DNA of 34,008 nt from positions 1-34,008 of the forward strand of contig PABJ01000118.1 in the NCBI GenBank assembly GCA_002699105.1, given 5' to 3'. Below are positions 1-9,099 of the stretch, in pieces; the first letter of the stretch is position 1, and each line of letters begins with the position of its first letter. The stretch comes from Ectothiorhodospiraceae bacterium (GTDB lineage Bacteria; Bacteroidota; Ignavibacteria; SZUA-365; GCA-2699105). The translations under genes and the position numbers were made by a program. Below the pieces are notes generated by a model. It was not told where the DNA came from. It saw only the letters and a program-made list of their open reading frames with translations, and made no database searches.

Positions 1-177
1 AAGCTGGGTATCCTTGATTTGAACAGTTGCTGCAATCAGCGTTTCGCCGTTGTCTGCATCGACGATGTAGCCGCTGAGCGTGGCTGTTTCTGCAAGCGAG
101 GTGGTAGGTCCTGCGAAGGCCGCTGATCCGGCAACGAGCAGCAGGACAAGCACTGCGCCAAGTTTTACTGATACCAT
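1..177 (-). CDS. N-terminus of a secreted protein with carboxypeptidase-regulatory-like domain, probably a TonB-dependent receptor (truncated by window edge)
   Basis: Reverse strand reads MVSVKLGAVLVLLLVAGSAAFAGPTTSLAETATLSGYIVDADNGETLIAATVQIKDTQL..., signal peptide followed by the typical GxVxDxxxGExLxxAxVxI start of a CarboxypepD_reg-like domain; runs off the left edge. Confidence 0.65.
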   Translation of the reverse strand, partial: MVSVKLGAVLVLLLVAGSAAFAGPTTSLAETATLSGYIVDADNGETLIAATVQIKDTQL

Positions 178-208
178 GTGCGTTCTTATGTGAAAGAGAG
201 TGATGGAC

Positions 209-224
209 AAAAGTATGTACTTTT
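209..224. promoter_or_regulatory. Perfect inverted repeat AAAAGTA-TG-TACTTTT upstream of the left-edge receptor gene
   Basis: 7-bp arms, 2-bp spacer, about 32 bp upstream of the ATG at 177 (minus strand). Operator role is inference. Confidence 0.3.
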
Positions 225-415
225 CGTGACTCTGGATAGACGTAATCCGCAAAAAAACAGTGAACTCTGCTGAAGCTCCATAAAGCCTTGTGCAAGAATT
301 CACGAATAGATAAACGCATGAACAGAGTCTTTGTTTCGTTCGATGAGTTTTTTCCGGGGCTCCACGTAACCGAATCAGCCGCCATGGGTCAACAATACGC
401 ATGTATGTATGACTT

Positions 416-1342
416 TTGGGAAGAGCGATGGGCAGGACCGATATCAGTGTTATCAGTCGAAGGAAAGCTGCATGGAAGGGACGACTTGCACGAGTTGCGG
501 TTGCTATGCTTCTCCTCGCACCATACGCATCCAGCCAGCAAGCTCCCGAGCAAATAGACTTGTATCTGTACCCGGAAGATGATGGGCTGAACTTCAGGAA
601 GCTATCCGCGCTAGCGGCGACATCGGTAGTGTTCACTTCTACGTTGGTACACGGCTATATCAATTGGTGGGAAGGCAACTACCAGCCATTCGGCTTCTAC
701 GATCCGGTTGAACGCGGCGGATGGTTCGAAGAACCCGCTATTCTGGGGATGGATAAGATCGGACATCTGTACGGGAGTTACCTCGCATATACAGTCCAGA
801 AGGCAATCCTCGAATGGGGCGGGTATTCGCCCGGAACGGCGCGAACACTTTCTGCCTCGTTTGCTTTTGGTATCGGTATGCTTATCGAGCTAGGCGACGG
901 TTTTTCAGACTACTCCTTCGACTGGCGGGACCTGCTGATGGACGCAGCAGGAATATTCTTTGGAGTTGCCCGCGAGGAGTATCCTTCCCTCGCGCATTTC
1001 AATTTGAAGTGGAGCTATGTCCCGGATTCATGGTCCATGCGGGTCACGAAACACTACCCCTCCAACATTTTTTGGCTTACTGCCGATGTTGGAGCGATGG
1101 TACGTCATGACGATGGTGGTCCTTCCCTCATTCAACCGGCGATTGGCTTCAGTCTGACTGATGATGCGATGCACCGCGAGTTTGTCTTCGGAATCGATTT
1201 CAATCTCAACTCCCTGCTGAAATCCGGCAACAGAGAGCTTGAAGTAATCCGGAAGACGATCGACGTATTGCATATCCCTGCCCCTGGAATAAAAATCTCC
1301 GGCGCGTACGCGCCGGAGTATCGTGCTTTCGTAGTCGATTGA
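416..1342 (+). CDS. DUF2279 / YfiM-like predicted membrane-associated protein
   Basis: 308 aa ORF with N-terminal hydrophobic segment; DKIGHLYGSYLAY ... IGMLIELGDGFSDYSFDWRDLLMDAAG pattern typical of DUF2279. True start may be internal (e.g. 428). Confidence 0.7.
   Translation: MGRAMGRTDISVISRRKAAWKGRLARVAVAMLLLAPYASSQQAPEQIDLYLYPEDDGLNFRKLSALAATSVVFTSTLVHGYINWWEGNYQPFGFYDPVERGGWFEEPAILGMDKIGHLYGSYLAYTVQKAILEWGGYSPGTARTLSASFAFGIGMLIELGDGFSDYSFDWRDLLMDAAGIFFGVAREEYPSLAHFNLKWSYVPDSWSMRVTKHYPSNIFWLTADVGAMVRHDDGGPSLIQPAIGFSLTDDAMHREFVFGIDFNLNSLLKSGNRELEVIRKTIDVLHIPAPGIKISGAYAPEYRAFVVD
1297..1318 (-). terminator. Intrinsic terminator-like palindrome for the minus-strand gene, embedded in the 3' end of the plus-strand CDS
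   Basis: Perfect 22-bp palindrome CTCCGGCGCGTACGCGCCGGAG; read on the minus strand it is followed by ATTTTTATT. Confidence 0.5.
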
Positions 1343-1346
1343 TTTC

Positions 1347-1616
1347 CTATGAAGCGTCGTTTGCGACTTCCAGTTCAACAAGCTGCGATGTGACGCCGGG
1401 CACAACCGCCACCTTACGTGCGAGCTCCTGTTTGTCCTCGTCCTTGCCGTGCAGCTCAAGAATGAGGAGTCCTTCCTCGCTGCAATTATCCAGAACGCCA
1501 TCGTGGATACCGAGGCGTGTTTTGATGATGCATCCCCAGCCCGTGAGGATTTTTTGGACGGTGACTGCTGAGTCCTGCCTGTTGCCGATGAGAATGAGTA
1601 GAATGGACTTTTTCAT
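1347..1616 (-). CDS. Small ACT-like domain protein (TM1266-type/hydrogenase-regulator-like)
   Basis: MKKSILLILIGNRQDSAVTVQKILTGWGCIIKTRLGIHDGV...; start trimmed from the 1673 ORF start to the ATG at 1616. Confidence 0.55.
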   Translation of the reverse strand: MKKSILLILIGNRQDSAVTVQKILTGWGCIIKTRLGIHDGVLDNCSEEGLLILELHGKDEDKQELARKVAVVPGVTSQLVELEVANDAS

Positions 1617-1758
1617 GATGTAGCTCCAACTTGTAGGTGCGTTGAATATGGTCGACCAGCAAATTAGCACCAATCCATCCTTATTCCTATTTTTATCGCG
1701 TAGAGCCCCTTGATCCGAACTTAGATGTGCGCGGAATTCACACCGAATAGAAACCCTT

Positions 1759-1788
1759 CGTCAATTCCTTGTTAAATAAATGTTAAAT
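1759..1788 (+). promoter_or_regulatory. Pho-box-like direct repeats upstream of the phosphate transporter
   Basis: TTGTTAAATAAATGTTAAATCA: TGTTAAAT at 1770-1777 and 1781-1788 (11-bp period), with a weaker third unit CGTCAATT at 1759-1766; about 100 bp upstream of the PiT start. Confidence 0.4.
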
Positions 1789-1887
1789 CACCACGGGCCG
1801 ATGACCAGCATCATCTTATAGAGGTATATTGCGTTGTGCTATCTTAGCCGGTAGCAGACTGCGAATTAAGAGCATGGAGCTATCCCC

Positions 1888-4191
1888 TTGGATCTACTGT
1901 TTTTCATTGTCATTCTCCTTATTGCATTAGCCGCTGTCGATCTTATGGTCGGCGTTGCGAACGATGCCGTAAACTTCCTCAACTCAGCACTTGGTTCGAA
2001 AGTTGCGCCCAGAAAGTGGATTTTCATCATCGCCAGTCTTGGGATCGTTGTTGGCGTAACCTTCAGCAGCGGCCTCATGGAAGTCGCTCGGAAGGGTATC
2101 TTCGACCCGAGCTTTTTCCTGCTTCCCGAGATCATGTTCATCTTCCTGGCGGTCATGATCACCGATGTGCTGCTTCTTGACTTCTTCAACACATTCGGTC
2201 TGCCGACATCAACCACTGTTTCAATCGTCTTCGAACTTCTCGGCGCTGCTCTCGCGATTGCAGCACTGAAGATGGTTTCCGCCGGAGAGCCATTTTTTGA
2301 CGCCTTCATCGCCATCAATGCGCCGGGTGTCCTGAAAATCATCTCGGGTATTATTCTCTCCATCGTCATTGCCTTCACCGTTGGGGCGATCATCCAGTAT
2401 CTCACCCGGATGCTGTTCACCTTCGACTACAAAGTGAACATGAGGAAGTATGGAGCACTCTGGGGTGGAGTTGCGCTGACAGCGATTACCTTTTTCATCA
2501 TCCTAAAAGGTGCGAAAGGTGCTTCCTTCATTTCAGATGAGGCATCGGCATGGATACTCAACAATGTCTGGCTGATAGCCCTCATAAGCATGGGGTTCTG
2601 GGCAGTTGTGCTGCAGATCCTCATGATGACGGTGAAGATCAACGTCTTTAAACCCATCGTTCTGGTGGGTACCTTCGCCCTCGCGATGGCTTTTGCAGCG
2701 AACGATCTCGTCAACTTTATCGGTGCCCCGCTTGCAGGCTTGAAGGCGTATGTCATCGGTGCCGCCAGCGACGACCCAATGAATCTGACCATGGGTGCGC
2801 TCGCCGAGAAGGTAAAGGCGAACACATGGTATCTCCTTATCGCGGGTGTCATCATGGTGGTCACATTATGGTTGAATAAGAAAGCCCGCTCGGTGACGAA
2901 AACTGAAATCAATCTCGGACGTCAATCTGCCGGGGTGGAGCGTTTTGAATCGATCGCCCCCGCACGCGGTATCGTACGAGCCGTGCTCATCGTCTTCGAT
3001 TTCATCAGCAGGATTACCCCAAAAGAAATCCGCGACGCCGTATCTCGCCGCTTCGACAACAGTAGAGCGATTCTCCCTGTGAACGACGAAGACGGCGAAA
3101 CACCGGCATTCGATCTCGTTCGTGCCGCAGTAAATCTCATGGTTGCGGCTGTGCTGATCAGTATCGGCACAACAATGAAATTGCCGCTCAGTACAACCTA
3201 TGTTACGTTCACTGTCGCGATGGCAACCGCACTCCCCGACCGCGCTTGGGGCCGCGATAGCGCAGTCTATCGTGTATCCGGTGTGCTCACAGTGTTCGGC
3301 GGCTGGTTCTTTACCGCGCTTCTGGCTTCATTTACAGCGGCAATCGTCGCACTGATAATCTTCTATGGTCAGCTCCCTGCAATCATCGGCCTGCTTATTC
3401 TGGCAGCATTCACGCTTTACCGTTCGACGATCTACCATACCAAGCGTGAAAAGGAATTGGAAGATCAGCCTGCCGCCATCATCTTCGATACCGACCAGCA
3501 CGAACAGGCAAAACAGTTCCTTCGCGAGAGCATGGCACGGTACATTAAGCGCTCCCAGGAGGTGTTTGAATCGAACACCAAAGGACTGGCAACCGAAAAC
3601 CTCGGACTGCTGCGGAAGGCGCGCAAGGATGCTAAATCCCTTCACCGCGGTGCTAGGACGATGACGCAGACAATCGTCCACACATCCAGCGTCAAGTCTG
3701 CAGAGCAGATAGAGGAGGACCGCGCCCTGGCGCTGGCGATCCGCGCTTTACAGAACCTCGCACGGTCTGTACAGAACCTTGCATCGCAGGTATTCGAACA
3801 TGTCGACAACCTCTACGATGAGTTCGACGATGAGGCAATAGAGGAAATGAAGGAATTGGACCAAAAGCTCCGTGAGGTCCTGTCTATGGCGAACGACCTC
3901 CTTATCGGCAAAACGGACGAAACAATTCCCGAGATGGAAGAAAAGGCTGCGAAGCTCAAGAAGTTATGCCGGAAGCTGGATAAGCGGCACCTCAAACGCC
4001 TGCGGAAACAAACAGCGCATAGCCGGGCTGATTTGCTGTTCTTCGAGATTATTTCCGATACGGCTACAATTTTGGACAACACGCTCCTTATGCTTCACGT
4101 CCTCGAACAATATCGCAAGCAGGCCCCCTATCTCGAAGATGAGGACGAGGATGAAGAGGTTGAAGCCGAACAGAAAGAAAGTAAAAAGTAA
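1888..4191 (+). CDS. Inorganic phosphate transporter, PiT family, with C-terminal PhoU-like helical domain
   Basis: 767 aa, multi-TM, duplicated PiT signatures (VGVANDAVNFLNSALGSKVAPRKWI and FAANDLVNFIGAPLAGLKAYV; GLPTSTTVSIVFELLG and KLPLSTTYVTFTVAMATAL), soluble helical C-terminus. TTG start. Confidence 0.9.
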   Translation: MDLLFFIVILLIALAAVDLMVGVANDAVNFLNSALGSKVAPRKWIFIIASLGIVVGVTFSSGLMEVARKGIFDPSFFLLPEIMFIFLAVMITDVLLLDFFNTFGLPTSTTVSIVFELLGAALAIAALKMVSAGEPFFDAFIAINAPGVLKIISGIILSIVIAFTVGAIIQYLTRMLFTFDYKVNMRKYGALWGGVALTAITFFIILKGAKGASFISDEASAWILNNVWLIALISMGFWAVVLQILMMTVKINVFKPIVLVGTFALAMAFAANDLVNFIGAPLAGLKAYVIGAASDDPMNLTMGALAEKVKANTWYLLIAGVIMVVTLWLNKKARSVTKTEINLGRQSAGVERFESIAPARGIVRAVLIVFDFISRITPKEIRDAVSRRFDNSRAILPVNDEDGETPAFDLVRAAVNLMVAAVLISIGTTMKLPLSTTYVTFTVAMATALPDRAWGRDSAVYRVSGVLTVFGGWFFTALLASFTAAIVALIIFYGQLPAIIGLLILAAFTLYRSTIYHTKREKELEDQPAAIIFDTDQHEQAKQFLRESMARYIKRSQEVFESNTKGLATENLGLLRKARKDAKSLHRGARTMTQTIVHTSSVKSAEQIEEDRALALAIRALQNLARSVQNLASQVFEHVDNLYDEFDDEAIEEMKELDQKLREVLSMANDLLIGKTDETIPEMEEKAAKLKKLCRKLDKRHLKRLRKQTAHSRADLLFFEIISDTATILDNTLLMLHVLEQYRKQAPYLEDEDEDEEVEAEQKESKK

Positions 4192-4194
4192 CGA

Positions 4195-4695
4195 TTATGG
4201 GTGGGGCGGAAGACCGTATTTCGCCCACTCTTCTTTCGATGGACCGTACGTACCAGGGACGGTAAGTCCGGCAAACCGCATCATGGTCGACATCTGGCCG
4301 CGGTGATGCACCTGATGCTTAATCAGGCTGTGAAGTGTCCGGCGATTCTGCCATTTCTCTCCGTACATATCGACTTCGATATCCAGAGACTCGTCCGTCC
4401 ATTGCGCTCCTAATGCTTCAGCCAGCTTTTGTGCAGCCTCACCATACATTCGTGCAATTTCCTTTGCCGATGAGGGTATCGGCGTATCCTCCGAAATGGA
4501 TTGATATTCCAGCCCTGTCCTCGACATCATTTCCCCTAGTGTCTGAACGATGTGCCACGCGATAAAACCCAGCGTCCTCCCATCTTCGTGTACTTTTGTA
4601 TCCAGGCTTTCGTCCGTGAGATGTTCCATCATGCTCTCGGTCATCATCGCTTCGCCGCGCCATTCGTCAAGAAACTGCTGCAATGTGGTGTACAT
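4195..4695 (-). CDS. DinB family protein
   Basis: 166 aa; FLDEWRGEAMMTESMMEHLTDESLDTKV..RTLGFIAWHIVQTLGEMM and LIKHQVHHRGQMSTMMRFAGL typical of DinB/YfiT four-helix metal-binding fold. Confidence 0.85.
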   Translation of the reverse strand: MYTTLQQFLDEWRGEAMMTESMMEHLTDESLDTKVHEDGRTLGFIAWHIVQTLGEMMSRTGLEYQSISEDTPIPSSAKEIARMYGEAAQKLAEALGAQWTDESLDIEVDMYGEKWQNRRTLHSLIKHQVHHRGQMSTMMRFAGLTVPGTYGPSKEEWAKYGLPPHP

Positions 4696-4759
4696 GGCTT
4701 CCTCTATAAGTTAATGCTCCAGGCAGGAAATTAACTTAGCCAACTCCCATGAAAGAAGA

Positions 4760-4780
4760 AACCCGGCATGATGCCGGGTT
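4760..4780 (-). terminator. Intrinsic terminator-like hairpin downstream of the thioredoxin-like gene
   Basis: AACCCGGC-atgat-GCCGGGTT, followed on the minus strand by TCTTCTTTC. Confidence 0.55.
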
Positions 4781-4805
4781 CCAGTATACTTCGAGAAAAT
4801 CCTGT

Positions 4806-5435
4806 TTAGTCGATGCGCTTGATTGTGCAGCCGATCGACTTCGTGAGATTCGGATCGGGGTTGTTCCCGCCGGCCAGTGCGCGAATTGCGTTCGCAAGGA
4901 AAGGCTCTTCTACTTCCTCTGCGTTCTTGTAATTATCGTCGATGGCGCCAATGTACGCGACTTTCATTGCCTCATCTGGGTTTGTACGGTGCAGCAAAAA
5001 GACATGCGGGGTGCGGTCTGCGCCGTAGGCGTCGGCAATTTCGTGCTTGGTATCCACAGCATAGGCAAACTGGTAGTCGTTTTCCTTCGCGTGTTCGACC
5101 ATCGCATCAAAGCTATCCTCTCCATCGCGCTTTGCCTCATTCGGATTCAATGCGATGAAACCAAAGCCATGTTCGGCACCGAGTTCCGCGATTTCGTTGT
5201 AGCGATCCTCCCAAGCAATGACGTATGGACAGGTGTTGCAGGAAAACACGACAATAACGCCGTTTTCCATTGCAGCATCGGCAATCGATGTCATATCGCC
5301 GGATGTGGTTTTCATCTTGGTGGTTGTCATCGGGGCGGCATCGCCGACGTTCACACCATCAATCTTGGGCGCTAAACCCAGCGCAGTAGCAAACACAAGT
5401 ACTGCCATTATGGGAATCATGACGAGCTTTCTCAT
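4806..5435 (-). CDS. Secreted thioredoxin-like / AhpC-TSA family protein
   Basis: Signal peptide; VVVFSCNTCPYVIAWEDRYNEIAELGAEHGFGFIALNPNEA...DRTPHVFLL, with a CNTC active-site-like motif. Confidence 0.8.
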   Translation of the reverse strand: MRKLVMIPIMAVLVFATALGLAPKIDGVNVGDAAPMTTTKMKTTSGDMTSIADAAMENGVIVVFSCNTCPYVIAWEDRYNEIAELGAEHGFGFIALNPNEAKRDGEDSFDAMVEHAKENDYQFAYAVDTKHEIADAYGADRTPHVFLLHRTNPDEAMKVAYIGAIDDNYKNAEEVEEPFLANAIRALAGGNNPDPNLTKSIGCTIKRID

Positions 5436-5553
5436 AGGGTATCTATACCTTCAAATATCTGTGATAAATTCAAATGTGGATCTGTGATATCAGACAGTAT
5501 AAAAACACCCAACTGCGCAGGTCGGTTCCGATGATGTGGCTGAATTGTTCGTC

Positions 5554-6636
5554 TCATTCCCCCGCTGGAATGTACTTTTCAGCGCCTGAAGTCAGGATTT
5601 CCCTGTAGGACCCATCTTCCTGGCGCTCGTAAAAGAGCGCCTCAATCCCATCCAGGCGTTCGGCAAGCGCTTTGGCCTTCTCGGTTCCCATTACGATGAA
5701 TGCAGTTGCAAGCCCGTCCGCCTCCATGCATGTCGGCGCGATGACAGTCACGCTTGCAAGCGTATGTGTGACAGGGTAACCCGTGGCAGGATCGATCTCG
5801 TGGCTAAATTTCCTGCCATCGATTTCGATATAATTCCGGTAATCTCCCGATGTCGCGATTGCGACGTTGCTCAGTTCGAGAACCTGCTGAAGCTCCGCCC
5901 CGGGCAGCGATTCAGGCACAGGTTTCTGGATACCCACCTTCCAGGCAGTCCCATCCACATTGTTGCCAGCAGCCGCAAGCTCACCACCGATATCGACCAG
6001 GTATTCGTCGATTCCCCGCCTCTCCAGTAGCTCCGCCACCGCATCGACACCGTATCCCTTGGCTATTGCATTCAGATCGAGCCGCAACGCCGGGATTGTC
6101 TTCCTGATGTGTGCATCGTCTACGACAACCAGATGCCTGTAGCCGATCGTTTCCCTCGCGGCGGCAATTTTCGCGCTGTCCGGGTAGCCTGCTTCAGGCT
6201 CCTCGGGTCCGAACCCCCATAAACCTACAAGCGGTCCTACCGTGATATCGAACGCACCACCGCTCAGCTCGGAGATGCGCTGTGCCTCGATGATAACGCG
6301 CATGAATTCAGGGGATATGACAAAAGCCGAGGTATCGTCCAAGCGATTGAAGCGGGATATCTCACTATCGGGATCGTAGGTGGACATCTGCCGGTTGATC
6401 TCTTCCAACAGCGAATCGACCGAGGATTTCAACTCCCCGAATGCCTCGTCCGAAAGCACTTTCCCGCCGCCCTGAATCACTGTGATGCTATAGAACGTCC
6501 CCATGGTTTGCCCTTTCCATCGGTATTCCGATCGGTCGGTATCATTGGAACAGGATACGACGGCCAGCAAACTCAACCAGACGAAAATATGTTGTACTTT
6601 CAAGTGACGCTCCTCAAGCTCAATATCCGGATTCAA
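5554..6636 (-). CDS. apbE: FAD:protein FMN transferase, ApbE family lipoprotein
   Basis: Lipobox LLAVVSC; MGTFYSITV, ALRLDLNAIAKGYGVDAVAELL, YLVDIGGELAAAG, HEIDPATGYPV ApbE motifs. Likely start is TTG near 6603, preceded by GAGGAG. Confidence 0.92.
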   Translation of the reverse strand: MNPDIELEERHLKVQHIFVWLSLLAVVSCSNDTDRSEYRWKGQTMGTFYSITVIQGGGKVLSDEAFGELKSSVDSLLEEINRQMSTYDPDSEISRFNRLDDTSAFVISPEFMRVIIEAQRISELSGGAFDITVGPLVGLWGFGPEEPEAGYPDSAKIAAARETIGYRHLVVVDDAHIRKTIPALRLDLNAIAKGYGVDAVAELLERRGIDEYLVDIGGELAAAGNNVDGTAWKVGIQKPVPESLPGAELQQVLELSNVAIATSGDYRNYIEIDGRKFSHEIDPATGYPVTHTLASVTVIAPTCMEADGLATAFIVMGTEKAKALAERLDGIEALFYERQEDGSYREILTSGAEKYIPAGE

Positions 6637-6693
6637 TCAATCGGTCTATTTTTCTTAGACCGCTCCTGAAAAATACGAAGCCACAAGCAGATC

Positions 6694-7479
6694 GTGAATT
6701 TCCCTCGTTCCCATAGTGAAGCCCCATCAGCCGGCGAAAGCACGCGACGCCTCGATCCTGCGCTTCCGGGTGTGAGAAAGCGGCTGCATGCACTCCTCCT
6801 CTATCATCTCAGAATGGGCGGCAGAGTGCTGGATCTGCAGGGCGGCTACAGAGCGACAGACGAATTCCTCGCGAAAAGCGGGTTCTCCGTCCTCTCAATG
6901 GATACCAACCGGAAACGCATTGCGCAAGCGAGGGAAAGGACGCGGAGCGTACAGGCGCCTGTAGGCCATGTGTGTATGAGCATGCGCGAACTCAATGCCT
7001 TCCGAGATAACTCATTTAACGCTATCGTCGCAGACCTCGGCACGCTGAATCACGTCCAAAATCTCAGACCGGTATTCAAACAGTTCTCCCGCCTTCTGCG
7101 GGATAATGGAACGCTTTTCCTGCCGATGATGAACCGCTTCTCCGTCGCTGAGACGCTGGCCTATATCAGGCGCGGTAGATTGAAAGACGCTTGGCGGCGC
7201 TGGGTAACCGCGGGCGAGGGAGTCCCGTTCGTGAGCCAGGAAGCGCTGGTGTGGTTCCACCCGCTGCGAGAACTCAAGCGGCTCGCCAAGGGTAGATTCA
7301 CCATCCAGCATGTGATGGGAATAAACATCCTCACCCCAACCCCTTCCTTCAGGGAACAATACGATAAGCACCCGCATATCATCTCATTCGCGCACGGCAT
7401 CGAACGGGCGATTGACAGCTACCCGTTCATCTCCCTACTCGGCGGATACTTCGTCGTTGTGCTGGAAAAATTCGAGTAA
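6694..7479 (+). CDS. Class I SAM-dependent methyltransferase
   Basis: GGRVLDLQGGYRATDEFLAKSGFSVLSMDTN ... FNAIVADLGTLNHV; Rossmann-like SAM-binding order. Confidence 0.75.
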   Translation: MNFPRSHSEAPSAGESTRRLDPALPGVRKRLHALLLYHLRMGGRVLDLQGGYRATDEFLAKSGFSVLSMDTNRKRIAQARERTRSVQAPVGHVCMSMRELNAFRDNSFNAIVADLGTLNHVQNLRPVFKQFSRLLRDNGTLFLPMMNRFSVAETLAYIRRGRLKDAWRRWVTAGEGVPFVSQEALVWFHPLRELKRLAKGRFTIQHVMGINILTPTPSFREQYDKHPHIISFAHGIERAIDSYPFISLLGGYFVVVLEKFE

Positions 7480-7758
7480 TTCTGCGGGAATTTATCTGTC
7501 GCGGCCGGCGTTATCCGTATCTGCCCGGTAATGCGACATGGGAGGGCATAAATGACAACATTCGGTTAACAGAAGCAATACGATTGATTTACGCGGGATT
7601 CACCCAATTTCGCCAATTTGCAAATGTCATGGAACAGCGTTCGGGCATACCCATCGACTGCGTTTCGTTCCAGCGGCGTACGGTGCTGCTTCGGCACCGC
7701 CTCCCCTTCTGTGAATCCCGTATCCAAATTGTTTTCTCCCACTTGCAAGGCTCTCTGC

Positions 7759-9012
7759 GTGGAACTTAACTACAGAGAACTCTTTGTTATAGTAAAGATT
7801 GCTGTGCTCCTCACAACGCTCGGCTTGCAGTACTATCTGTACAAAATTCTGCGCAGACCGCTGCAAACCACCTTCACCGGAGCCACCGCTCTCGGCAACC
7901 TCGTACTATCGCCGAAGCATATTCTACTCGCAGTAATGATCATATTGAACCTGCCGGGTATTTACATCGCATTCGGCGGGGCATGGCCGGTGCCGAACTG
8001 GCTCGCACAGGTTTCTGTTTATCCATACGCAGTGTGGCAGATATCGAGCCTTGTGCTGGTTGCGTTTTATTTCCCGGCGCAATGGTCTTACAGATACGTA
8101 AAGGCGCGCCGCAACCCGGCGCAGGATACGCTGATTCAAGAAAACGAAATGAAGAAAAAAGACAACGATTCGATAGATAAAGGACGGCGGACACTGCTCC
8201 GGACAAGCATCATGGCTGCACCCGCATACGTGCTAGGTGCATCATCCATTGCTGCGATGCAGCCCGACGATTACGAGATCGTCCGCAAGACGATAACCAT
8301 ACCGGACCTGCCGGAGAAGCTCAAAGGACTGAAGATCGCATTGATCTCGGATATCCACTCCGGCCCGTACATGGATAAGTACGATATGGACGGGTACGTG
8401 AATGTCGTCAATTCCCTCAAGCCCGACGTTATTCTCATCCCGGGCGACTTCGTCAACAACGATAATGAGCAGGTCGTCCCGCTTTGCGATGCGTTTCAGC
8501 GGCTTCAGGCCGAATACGGCGTCTACGGCTCGCTCGGCAACCATGATTATTTCGATAGCGCCGACTACGTTGCCAATGAAATTCAGAATTGCGGCGTCAA
8601 TCTTCTCCGAAACGGGCACTCAATCATCGAACCGCGCGGCGAGAAGTTCGCAATCATCGGAATGGAAGATGTCCATCCGAACGATACGTTCGATCAGCAC
8701 TTCAAGCCTGCGGTGAAGGGATTGAGCCCCGAACTTCCTCACGTCCTGATGTGCCACAAACCGTATTACCTCGAACACGCCGCTGGCTGGGGTGTGAAGT
8801 TCATGGTCAGCGGCCACACCCACGGCGGTCAGATCGTACTGGCACGCTTGTTCGATGCTGTCCTCTCCCCGGCGACTCTCGTTTCGAGTTATATCGAGGG
8901 ACTGTACACTGCCGATGCCACCCAAATGTATATCACACGCGGTATCGGAATGGTGGGCATCCCGGTGCGCATCAACTGCCCGCCTGAAGTAACCCTCTTC
9001 ACACTCGCCTGA
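7759..9012 (+). CDS. Membrane-anchored metallophosphoesterase, YkuE-like
   Basis: N-terminal TM helices, then ISDIHSGPYMDKY, ILIPGDFVNN, YGVYGSLGNHDYF, VSGHTHGGQI calcineurin-like motifs. GTG start at 7759 preferred over the ORF start at 7618. Confidence 0.88.
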   Translation: MELNYRELFVIVKIAVLLTTLGLQYYLYKILRRPLQTTFTGATALGNLVLSPKHILLAVMIILNLPGIYIAFGGAWPVPNWLAQVSVYPYAVWQISSLVLVAFYFPAQWSYRYVKARRNPAQDTLIQENEMKKKDNDSIDKGRRTLLRTSIMAAPAYVLGASSIAAMQPDDYEIVRKTITIPDLPEKLKGLKIALISDIHSGPYMDKYDMDGYVNVVNSLKPDVILIPGDFVNNDNEQVVPLCDAFQRLQAEYGVYGSLGNHDYFDSADYVANEIQNCGVNLLRNGHSIIEPRGEKFAIIGMEDVHPNDTFDQHFKPAVKGLSPELPHVLMCHKPYYLEHAAGWGVKFMVSGHTHGGQIVLARLFDAVLSPATLVSSYIEGLYTADATQMYITRGIGMVGIPVRINCPPEVTLFTLA

Positions 9013-9099
9013 GACATACTTCCGCTCTTTCTTTGTGCATTAGGAATAACCCGCTTTTCTGTTACTATGATCGAATAGAAAGATAAGAAAGGCATCTCG

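Noticed and set aside
1866-2912. Minus-strand ORFs of 184 and 161 aa over the PiT gene
   Set aside because: Antisense shadows of a transmembrane coding region.
4749-5375. 208-aa plus-strand ORF
   Set aside because: Antisense to the thioredoxin-like gene and begins in its terminator hairpin; Cys/Val-rich translation without motifs.
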